Of a stretch of DNA of 64,000 bases, positions 56,403 through 64,000 are shown piece after piece. A program made the position numbers and the translations under genes. Under the pieces are notes generated by a model, which made no database searches, was not told where the DNA came from, and saw only the letters and a list, made by a program, of their open reading frames with translations. This DNA comes from an uncultured Acidobacteriota bacterium. Lineage in GTDB: Bacteria > Acidobacteriota > Terriglobia > Bryobacterales > Bryobacteraceae. How positions within the stretch are numbered: the first letter of the stretch is position 1; each line of letters opens with the position of its first letter. The stretch is taken from NCBI GenBank assembly GCA_902826605.1, contig CADEFM010000001.1, forward strand, positions 1-64,000, read 5' to 3'.

Positions 56403-59400
56403 TTACGGAGCCGCTCCCCGTTCGGTGGTGGCGATGGCGTACGCTTCCCCGGCGTCACTCATCAGCAGGGAACAAATGAGCGACACGTGCACCACCTGGC
56501 CATCTTTTGCGATCCGCTGTTGGCGCTGCAATTCGAGGACGCCGGACCGGCATTGCTGCTGGATGGCTGCTAGAGCCGGCTCCCGGTCGTTGGGTGGCAT
56601 CAGATCGCGAATATTCATCGCCAGCGCTTCGGCTTCGCTCCAACCATACATCCGTTCCGCCCCGGAGTTCCACGCCAGAATGCGGCCGGTCATATCCTGC
56701 ACCAGGATGGCATCGCGGGAATCCCGCACCACGACCGCCAGCCGGCGCAGCGCTTCGGAATCCCGCAACGCGTTTTGCGCCTTTTTGGTGGCGGTGATCT
56801 CGGTAAACGTAATGACCGCGCCTTCAATCACGTTGTCCAAGGTGCGGTAGGGCCGGATGCGCAGCAGGAACCACTCCCCCGTGGTAGTCTGCACTTCCAA
56901 TTCTTTTGGAATGAGGTTGTCCAATACCTCTTTGACGTCGGTCTCGAGCTGGTCATAGTCCACCAGATTGGAGCGGATCTGGTCCACCGGACGCCCGACG
57001 TCGGTCTCGATCAGGTTGATCAATGCCACGACGGTAGGGGTGAATCGGAGAATGCGCAGGCGGTGATCCACGAAAATGGTGGCGATGCCGGTGCCGCTCA
57101 ACAGATTCTTCATGTCGTTGTTGGAGCGCGATAAGTCGGTCACTTTGGATTGCAATTCGCCGTTGACCGTGGCCAGCTCCTCATTGACCGACTGCAATTC
57201 CTCCTTGGAGGTCTCCAGTTCCTCGTTGGTGGATTGCATCTCCTCATTGACCGATTGCATTTCCTCATGGGCGGAGCGGAGCTCTTCGTTGGACGTTTCC
57301 AGCTCCTCGATCGCCGTCTGCAGGTATTCCTCCTTGGCCCGCAATTGTTGTTTCAGCCTCACGATATAGGCGTCGAGATCCGGGACGGCAACGGGAGCGC
57401 CGTCCACGGAGTCCACGGCGGCCTCAACGGAAAGCCTTGGGGAGGCTCCTGCTTGCTCCTCGAGAATGACCAAAAACATTCCACGCGGGATGTTTCCTTC
57501 TTGTTCGGTGGGCACCGGAAGCACGGTGAGATTGACGGTGGTAGAGTCGTCGTCCCTTACACGCAGACCGGCGTGGCGCGTGGGGATGCGCAGCGCCACG
57601 GCGCGGTGCAGCGCGATGGTTAAATCCCCGCGCAAGCCTTCGCGCGCCATCCTAAAGATATTCATGGTGGGTTCGCCAGGGGCCGGTTCCAGGTAACGCC
57701 CGGTGCGGCCGAGCACATACAGGATGTCGCCGCGTTCGTTGACCAGTGCGCCCATGGGCGAATAGTGCTCAAGAAGCGTCCGCATGGCGATTTCATGCAG
57801 CGGAAGATTCTCGCCGGACAGCGTGACGCTTCCGGGGTGGCGCGCGATTTCCGGCGCCGGTAAGCTTGGCAGCAATCGCACCATGCTCGGACGTTGCGCC
57901 TTTACGTCATCGGGCTTACGCTGGTAGATTTTGGCATTCCGATCCACCGCCGCGAAGAGGTTCCCAGAGTCTCCCACGCTCTCTGAAGAACCCAGCAGCA
58001 GCATGCCGCCCGGGTTCAGCGCGTAATGGAATAGGCCCATGAGCCTTTTTTGCAGCTGGGGACCCAGATAGATCAAGAGATTGCGGCAGCTGATCAGATC
58101 GAGTTTCGAGAACGGCGGGTCTTTGAGCAGGTCATGCTCGGAGAAGATGAGCATGTCACGGATGGACTTGTGGATGCGGTAGGTGCTGGCATCTGGATGC
58201 TCCTGGTCGAAAAAATGGGCCAGGCGCTCGGGCGAGACGTCCGCGATGATGCTGGTGGGGTAAACGCCGGAGCGTGCTTGGTCAATGGCGTGACGGTCGA
58301 TGTCGGTGGCGAAGAGCTGCACCTTGTAACCTTCTTTCCGCTCGTCCATGTGTTCCCGCAACAAGATGGCGATAGAATAGGCTTCCTCCCCGGTGGAGCA
58401 GCCGGGCACCCACACGCGAATCGCCGTGCCGGGCCGCTTGGTTGCGAACAGCTGGGGGATGACCTGCTTCCGAACCTCATCGAAAATCGCGGAATCGCGG
58501 AAGAAATTCGTAACGCCGATCAGCAGGTCATGAAAGAGCGCGTCCACTTCGCTGCGGGTGAGTTGCAGATAGCGGACATAATCTTCCAGCCGGTCAATCT
58601 GGTGGACCGCCATGCGCCGCTCGACGCGGCGTGCGATGGTGTTGCGTTTGTACTGGGAAAAGTCATGCCCGGTCTGGGAGCGCAGCAGGAGAAACACTTT
58701 GTCCATTCCACCCCCCGGCTGCAGGGCCTGCGAGGAGACCGAAACCAAAGATGGCCCAAACGCGCGATTGACATACGCGAGAAGTTGCGCGGGCATCTCA
58801 CTGGGAGGCAGCACGAAGTCCACCATGCCCGTTGCGATGGCGCTACGGGGCATGCCGTCGTACTCGGTGGATTCCGGCGTCTGCGCCATGACCATGCCAC
58901 CCTCGCCCTTTACCGCACGGACGCCCAAGGCACCGTCGCTGCCCGTGCCGGAGAGCACAATGCAGATGGCGCGCTCGTGCTGGTCCTGGGCCAGGGAACG
59001 GAAGAAAAAATCAATGGGGAGCCGGACGCCGCGGGCGAGAGTGGGCTCGAGTAGCTGCAGGGTTCCGTGGGGAACGCCATGTCGCGATTGGGCGGGATGA
59101 TATAGGCAGTGTTCGGCTCCACCTTCATTCCGTCTTCGACTTCAAAAACCCGCATCTTGGTATAGCGCCGGATCAACTCCGAAAGGATGCTCTTGTGATC
59201 CCGGGACAGGTGCTGCACCAAAACGAACGCCATGCCGGGATCGCCGTCGGATGGCATGGTGGAAAAAAACGCTTCGAACGCAGCCACGCCTCCCGCGGAC
59301 GCGCCGATGCCCACGACAGGGAATCCGGGACTGGGCTGCTCGGCCAACGGCTCCGTCTGCGGCTGCACCGGTTCGGTGGGTGGCTTCGCGTTGTTGCCCG

Positions 59401-59410
59401 TATCGTCCAT
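56403..59410 (-). pseudogene. CheB-CheR-PAS fusion protein, interrupted by a frameshift
   Basis: Two frames join into one protein of about 1000 aa. First frame (from ATG 59410): CheB methylesterase start with VVGIGASAGGVAAF, LVQHLSRDHKSILSELI and YIIPPNRDMAF. It then leaves the CheB sequence at a four-C run (59069-59072); one extra C restores GTLQLLEPTLARGV and LPIDFFFRSLAQDQHERAIC, leading into the second frame with VLSGTGSDGALGVRAVKGEG. Then a CheR methyltransferase (about 58720-57900, WVPGCSTGEEAYS), a coiled coil of heptads (EELETSNEEL...), and two PAS domains. No histidine-kinase domain follows. Either a recent mutation or an assembly error. Not in a chemotaxis operon. Confidence 0.8.
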
Positions 59411-59554
59411 GATGCCGTCTCCACTTCCGCCCAGGCCGCGTCGTGCTGCGCCATACTATCACGAACCGGACAAGCCTGATGATAGAACACCGCAGGCTGG
59501 CGCCGGTGGCTGCGCGTCTGGTAATACGTGATACGTTAGACTGGCAGACGGGGG

Positions 59555-59908
59555 ATGAGAATTCGCTGTCTTATTTGCCGCCGTGGCGGTGCTGCTCACC
59601 GGTTGCATGCGCAAGCCCGCTACGAAAGAACCGCCCAAGGAATACACCATGCGTTTTGTGGTGAGAGCCTTGGCCGCCAAGTACACCGGCCGGCCGCCGG
59701 TTTGATCGCCGCGCTTCGTAAACGGGAACGGGTGTTCACAAGGATGCCCTTGGAGGCAGCCTCGCCAGCCACTGCGCATATGTTTATTCTTAACCCGTTT
59801 AGCGGCACCGGCCTGTTCAAGCTGTTTTCGACGCACCCCTCGACCGAAGAGCGCATCGCGCGGCTGGAGAAAATGCGCGAGGAGCCCTCGGCGTACTACG
59901 TAGCTTAA
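59555..59908 (+). pseudogene. Chimeric remnant: copper-type lipoprotein start joined to HtpX tail
   Basis: In one frame 59565-59703 reads [20 protein letters not shown] then [14 protein letters not shown], a lipoprotein signal with LTGC lipobox and the start of a CusF-type copper-binding lipoprotein, ending at a stop. A one-base shift separates it from the ATG at 59555. From about 59666 HtpX-like sequence appears (AAKYTGRP, then a two-base loss, then [16 protein letters not shown] and [20 protein letters not shown]), ending at 59908. Many third-position differences from the intact htpX show that this is an old paralogue, not a recent copy. Probably a deletion joined two genes. Confidence 0.65.
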
Positions 59909-59989
59909 CTTCTGTGGGTTGGCTCAATTTTTCGCAAAGTGGAAAGTGCGTTTGACCGTCCAGGCGCCGGTTGAGGCAAAATAGAATGA

Positions 59990-62677
59990 GTGCTCCTCGT
60001 TAGAGTCTTTTCCCTGGCTTTGATTGCATCGGCCCATTCCTTGTTTGCCGGGGACGGCGATGCTCCGTCTGAGGCGGGTCGACCCAAGCAGGTCAAGTCG
60101 CCGGATTCGGCGGCAGCCGCAGCCATCGTTTCAAGCCCTTCCGCCGATGCACCCGGACAATCCGCTCGCGGTGCGAACCTATTAGGTCAGACCGACACAT
60201 CTAAGGGAGAAGCCCGCCGAAATGAGAACGTGCAGATCAATCTGGTGGATACCAACGCTGCGCGCGAAGCGAACGCCCGGATTGGAACGACCGCGACGAT
60301 CATAGAAGAGTTCCGCGCCGAGCGAGGCTACTACTCAGCCGAATATGGCAATGTGGCGCGCGGGCCGATTCACGCGCAGACCCAAAACGGCGCTGGCATT
60401 CACGGGAATCTGTTTTGGACGCACAACAACAGCATTTTCACTGCGCGATCGTTCTTTCAAGTGGGTTCTGTATTGCCGGCCCGGCAGAATCAGTATGGCG
60501 CTGTTTTGAGCATCGGTCTGTGGAAGGGCGGCTTTTTTAGTTTTACTGGCTCGCAGGATAAGAACCGCGGCAATGTGAACGGCAACGTGTTGATTCCGCT
60601 GCCGAGCGAGCGCACGCCGCTTACCACGGACCCAGCGACACGCGCGATCGTACAGCGTCTCTTAGACGCGTATCCTAATGTGACTCCCAACCGTCCGGAC
60701 ATGGCGGCTCGCGCGTTAAACACGAATAGCCTGCAAGCGGTGAATACGAATTCCGCCTCCGGCCAATTGAATCAAAAACTGGGAGCGCGTGACGGATTGG
60801 CGTTTCGTTACACGTTCACCTCACAGCAAGTAGATTCCTTCCAGTTGGTTAAGGGACAGAATCCGAATACGGACAATAGGAGCCATGGAGCGCGAATGAC
60901 GTGGAACAGGGTCTGGAGCGCGGCGACGATCACCGATCTTTCCATGGGCTTCGACCGGCAGGGTACGCTGCTGTTAGCAACAGGCGACGCAGTGGGACCG
61001 GTCTACATGAATGGGTTAACGATGCTGGGACCGCAGTCGAATATTCCGCTCAACCGGGCGCTCAATACCTTTCGCTACAGCGGATCGGTGCAACAGCGCC
61101 GGGGGCAACACAGCTGGAGCGCGGGCTTTGGCGCGTCCCGCCAGCAATACAACGGATACGAAACGGAAGGTTCCCGGGCGACCCTGCAGTTCCGCGACGA
61201 TTTCTTTCGGGATCCCGTGACAGGTGAACTGGTCTTCCAGGACATGATCACGAATCTGCGCATGGGCAGGCCATCGACGTACACGCGGGCGTTCGGCCAA
61301 GGGCCGCGCGGCTTCCGCAACTGGGAACTGCAGGCGTTTGCCGGGGATCGTTGGACTGTGTCAAACAAGCTGACAGTAACCTATGGCATTCGCTGGGAAC
61401 CGTGGACAAGGCCGATCGACGTCCTGGGCATGAGCCAGTTGAAATTTGGCTCGGATTGGAACAACCTGGGCGGCAACGCCGGTTTTGCCTATCGCCTGCC
61501 TAAAGGCGTGCTGCGCGCCGCATTCGGTGCTTTGCACGGGCAAATGTACCCGGTGACGTATGGCCAGGATCGTTTCAATCCGCCCTACGCGTTCTATGTG
61601 GGAACGCAAGCGCCGGACCTCACGAATCCACTGGCGGGGCTCTCAGCCGCGGATTTGAGCGGCTTGGGCAGGACCATTCGCTTCGATTTAGACCCTGAGC
61701 TGGCGACGCCGTATTCGTATCAATACAATATGAGCTGGGAAAATGAGTTTGCGCGCGGCTGGAGGCTGCAAGTCGGTTATGTGGGCAGCCGCACTCACAA
61801 GCTTTTCCAGACCTTTCAGACCAATCGCGCGCGGTATGTGCCGGGGATAGAGTTCACCACGGCGACCACAAACCTGCGGCGGCCGGATCAAAACCTCTTC
61901 CAGAGGTTCTACACGTCGAACGCCTCGCAGGCATATTACGACGCAGGGCGGGTCACGCTGACGGTTCCGCGCTGGCGCGGGGCTACTCTGAACGCTTCAT
62001 ATTGGTTCAGCAAATCGATCGACGAGGGGTCCGATTACGCAGTGACGGGTGGCGGCTCGGAGCGCTGGCGCGGCGCCGGGCAAACCGAAACAGGCGTGCA
62101 AAAAGACCAGCGCGGTCTGAGTAATTTCGACCAACCTCATTCGTTCATGCTGCAAGGATCGTGGGAGACTGGACGCGGGGGACGGAATTGGTTCGCGCGC
62201 GCCTACAGGGGCTGGAGCGTGACCTCGGTTCTGCTGCTGAAGAGCGGCACACCCTTCAGTGTCGATGCAGGCTCGGATTCGCCTGGCTTCGGCAATGCGG
62301 ACGGCACCAATGGCGACCGGCCTAATATCCTGGACCCTTCTATTTTGGGGAGAACCATCGGTGATCCGGATACCTCGGCGCAGTTGCTGCCGCGGTCGGC
62401 GTTTGGTTTTATCCAGGCTCCACTGCAGATGGCCGGCAGCGTTGGAAGGAATACGTTTCGCAAAGGAAAAATCGCCAATCTCAATGCAGCGGTGAGCCGC
62501 ACATGGGCGCTGCCGCATGATTGGAACGTGACACTGCGCGCGGAGGCGATCAATGTTTCGAACACCCCGCAGTTCGCGGAGCCGGGCTGGAGTCTAACCT
62601 CCCCTAATTTTGGACAGATCACGAACACGCTGAACGACGGGCGGACGTTCCGGTTTGCCCTTCGTTTAGGCTTCTAA
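59990..62677 (+). CDS. Oar-like TonB-dependent-receptor-type outer-membrane protein
   Basis: 895 aa from GTG 59990. Signal peptide (about 1-20, ending SLFAG). No N-terminal carboxypeptidase-regulatory domain and no recognisable TonB box. The plug-like part has INLVDTNAAREANARIGTTA and EEFRAERGYYSAEYGNVARG, then a long barrel of aromatic strands (e.g. FSFTGSQDKNRGNVNGNVLI; WELQAFAGDRWTVSNKLTVT; SYQYNMSWENEFARGWRLQV). It ends with TFRFALRLGF, a terminal outer-membrane assembly signal. Acidobacteria carry dozens of such proteins, mostly of unknown substrate. Monocistronic. Confidence 0.88.
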   Translation: MLLVRVFSLALIASAHSLFAGDGDAPSEAGRPKQVKSPDSAAAAAIVSSPSADAPGQSARGANLLGQTDTSKGEARRNENVQINLVDTNAAREANARIGTTATIIEEFRAERGYYSAEYGNVARGPIHAQTQNGAGIHGNLFWTHNNSIFTARSFFQVGSVLPARQNQYGAVLSIGLWKGGFFSFTGSQDKNRGNVNGNVLIPLPSERTPLTTDPATRAIVQRLLDAYPNVTPNRPDMAARALNTNSLQAVNTNSASGQLNQKLGARDGLAFRYTFTSQQVDSFQLVKGQNPNTDNRSHGARMTWNRVWSAATITDLSMGFDRQGTLLLATGDAVGPVYMNGLTMLGPQSNIPLNRALNTFRYSGSVQQRRGQHSWSAGFGASRQQYNGYETEGSRATLQFRDDFFRDPVTGELVFQDMITNLRMGRPSTYTRAFGQGPRGFRNWELQAFAGDRWTVSNKLTVTYGIRWEPWTRPIDVLGMSQLKFGSDWNNLGGNAGFAYRLPKGVLRAAFGALHGQMYPVTYGQDRFNPPYAFYVGTQAPDLTNPLAGLSAADLSGLGRTIRFDLDPELATPYSYQYNMSWENEFARGWRLQVGYVGSRTHKLFQTFQTNRARYVPGIEFTTATTNLRRPDQNLFQRFYTSNASQAYYDAGRVTLTVPRWRGATLNASYWFSKSIDEGSDYAVTGGGSERWRGAGQTETGVQKDQRGLSNFDQPHSFMLQGSWETGRGGRNWFARAYRGWSVTSVLLLKSGTPFSVDAGSDSPGFGNADGTNGDRPNILDPSILGRTIGDPDTSAQLLPRSAFGFIQAPLQMAGSVGRNTFRKGKIANLNAAVSRTWALPHDWNVTLRAEAINVSNTPQFAEPGWSLTSPNFGQITNTLNDGRTFRFALRLGF

Positions 62678-62711
62678 AGCGGCGTTTTCTTTACTTCGTA
62701 TAGCAAAGTAC

Positions 62712-62740
62712 TTGACAACAAGGACTACTTTTCGGATAAT
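62712..62740 (+). promoter_or_regulatory. Strong promoter predicting a leaderless mRNA
   Basis: TTGACA (62712-62717), exactly 17 bases, GATAAT (62735-62740), then only six bases to the ATG at 62747. The normal start of transcription would be the A of the ATG. No Shine-Dalgarno sequence can fit. Confidence 0.65.
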
Positions 62741-62746
62741 TGCAGC

Positions 62747-64000
62747 ATGATCCGCCGCCTTCTTGCGATTGCATTTATTTTTCTTTGCGCATCTGTTGCC
62801 TGGGGAATTCTGGGTGCGACCATATTAGCCCGCACGCACTCGGCGGATGGCATTCTGCGGGGCAGGGTGGAAGGAACCTGGGGCGCCGCGCAAATTCAAA
62901 AGGCCCCTACGGCGGATTACACGGTTACCGGTTCGCATGAAGAAGCGGAAATGGTGGACGGAATCAACCGCAGGGTAACGCGCAAACGTGATGTGGTTTA
63001 CAAAGTCCCTCCGCGCCGAAGCGACATCGCCACCGCGCTTGCGCTCGAACATCGCCAAAAGGGATTGCAATGGTATTCCACCTATACAGTGGATTTCCAA
63101 GGCGAATTCGATTTCCAGAATCCCGACGCCGTGGCGCATTCCATGAGCCTGGCGTTTCCGCTGCCCGCGGCGGAAGCTGTATACGACAATCTCGAATTTC
63201 TAGTCAACGGGCAACCCGCCAATGCCACCACCGCGAATGGCATCGCGTCCGTCACGGCGAATCTGGCGGCCAACCAAGCGGTGCGGCTCAACGTTCGCTA
63301 CCGGTCTCACGGTCTGGAAAGCTGGCGCTATAGCTTCGGCGAAAACGTGAACCAAGTACGGGATTTTCGGCTACGCATGTCCACCAATTTCGCAGACATC
63401 GATTTTCCCGACAACACTCTTTCCCCCGTCACTAAAACACGCACTGGCAATGGATGGCAACTGGAATGGAACTATACAAATCTGCTTTCAGGCTACATGA
63501 TCGCCATGTCCATGCCCGAAAAGCTTCAACCGGGGTTATTGGCAAGCCAGATCAGTTTCTTCGCTCCGGTGTCTCTGTTCTTCTTTTTTTTCGTGCTGTT
63601 CATTATCACCACAATCCGCAACATGGAACTTCACCCCATGAACTACTTCTTTTTGGCGGCGGCGTTCTTCGCATTTCATCTGTTGATGGGATACCTGGCG
63701 GATCACATGGATATCTATGCGGCCTTCGCGGTTTCATCGGTGGTTTCGGTGTTCCTGGTGATCACTTACCTTCGAATCGTGACCGGCCGCGAGTTTGCGT
63801 TCCGCGAAGCTGGTCTTGCACAGTTTGTTTATCTTGTCCTCTTTTCATTCGCCTTTTTCTTCAAGGGCTACACTGGCCTTGCGATCACCATTGGTGCGAT
63901 CCTCACGCTGTTCGTGGTGATGCAGATGACGGCGCGGGTCCGCTGGGCCGAAAAGTTCCGCGGCGCGGCGGGTCCGCCACCGCTGCCTGCGGTGCGCTGA
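62747..64000 (+). CDS. CreD-like inner-membrane protein
   Basis: 417 aa, complete (stop at 63998-64000). N-terminal helix (about 4-29), a large periplasmic beta domain (about 30-270; QWYSTYTVDFQGEFDFQNPD, YNLLSGYMIAMSMP-like segment) and five to six C-terminal helices from about residue 275. This is the layout of CreD-family proteins, and the helical part (NYFFLAAAFFAFHLLMGYLA, GLAQFVYLVLFSFAFFFKGY) fits. CreD function is poorly known; in enterobacteria it is tied to envelope stress. No CreBC two-component genes are in the window. Transcribed from its own leaderless promoter. Confidence 0.75.
   Translation: MIRRLLAIAFIFLCASVAWGILGATILARTHSADGILRGRVEGTWGAAQIQKAPTADYTVTGSHEEAEMVDGINRRVTRKRDVVYKVPPRRSDIATALALEHRQKGLQWYSTYTVDFQGEFDFQNPDAVAHSMSLAFPLPAAEAVYDNLEFLVNGQPANATTANGIASVTANLAANQAVRLNVRYRSHGLESWRYSFGENVNQVRDFRLRMSTNFADIDFPDNTLSPVTKTRTGNGWQLEWNYTNLLSGYMIAMSMPEKLQPGLLASQISFFAPVSLFFFFFVLFIITTIRNMELHPMNYFFLAAAFFAFHLLMGYLADHMDIYAAFAVSSVVSVFLVITYLRIVTGREFAFREAGLAQFVYLVLFSFAFFFKGYTGLAITIGAILTLFVVMQMTARVRWAEKFRGAAGPPPLPAVR

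Noticed and set aside
57100..57340. DNA repeat array
   Set aside because: The repetition is the heptad coiled coil of the CheB-CheR-PAS gene, not a separate repeat element.

Overview
The window looks like chromosomal DNA of an acidobacterium, most like the Bryobacteraceae / Candidatus Solibacter group. This is inferred from gene content, since no rRNA or universal marker is present. Pointers are a large Oar-like TonB-receptor-type barrel protein, a DUF6600/FecR-like tryptophan-rich protein, many small secreted proteins of unknown function, secreted amidohydrolases, a System I cytochrome c maturation operon, and fairly high GC without strain-specific islands. No tRNA, rRNA, CRISPR array, prophage or intact insertion sequence was seen.

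Layout. 1-11.8 kb: a truncated DUF6600 gene with a glutamine-rich 36-bp repeat, a zinc/cation diffusion facilitator, a Ser/Thr kinase paired with a SUMF1-fold protein, a SET-domain methyltransferase, a serine hydrolase, an MmgE/PrpD-amidohydrolase pair, a pirin and small secreted or zinc-binding proteins. 11.8-18.4 kb (minus): a nine-gene ccm operon, E-F-H-I-(membrane protein)-A-B-C-D, with a CxxxY-type CcmE. 18.4-24.2 kb: a 5'-nucleotidase, a zinc-ribbon membrane protein, and an esterase / NtrC regulator / CHASE2 histidine kinase operon. 24.2-27.7 kb: lpdA-lipB-E2, making and using lipoyl groups. 28.0-30.4 kb: an ATP-grasp ligase coupled to a zinc metallopeptidase, and a small conserved-looking protein. 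30.4-35.5 kb: NAD-dependent molybdenum formate dehydrogenase fdsG-B-A-D. 35.5-44.4 kb: a heavy-metal RND efflux operon headed by a broken PAP2 gene, an LssY-type protein and a His-rich periplasmic protein. 44.7-52.9 kb: a small membrane protein, a site-2 protease, a VirB10-like secreted protein, an MGDG-synthase-like glycosyltransferase, an intact PAP2 phosphatase, an amidohydrolase, wecB and a group-4 glycosyltransferase. 53.0-56.4 kb: tatA, an N-terminally extended tatC, hsp20 and htpX. 56.4-60 kb: a CheB-CheR-PAS gene broken by one frameshift, then a chimeric remnant of a copper-lipoprotein gene and a second htpX. 60-64 kb: the Oar-like receptor and a CreD-like membrane protein.

How it fits together. 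The picture is an aerobic or facultative heterotroph that matures c-type cytochromes by a variant System I, can oxidise formate to NADH, exports metal ions by two systems (CDF and RND), and invests in envelope quality control (Tat, HtpX, Hsp20, site-2 protease). The most notable observations are the CxxxY CcmE with an unusual six-cysteine CcmH, the one-base-spaced ATP-grasp/metallopeptidase pair, a recurring promoter layout that predicts leaderless mRNAs, and three independently decayed genes. Functions come from motif reading; no database search was possible.
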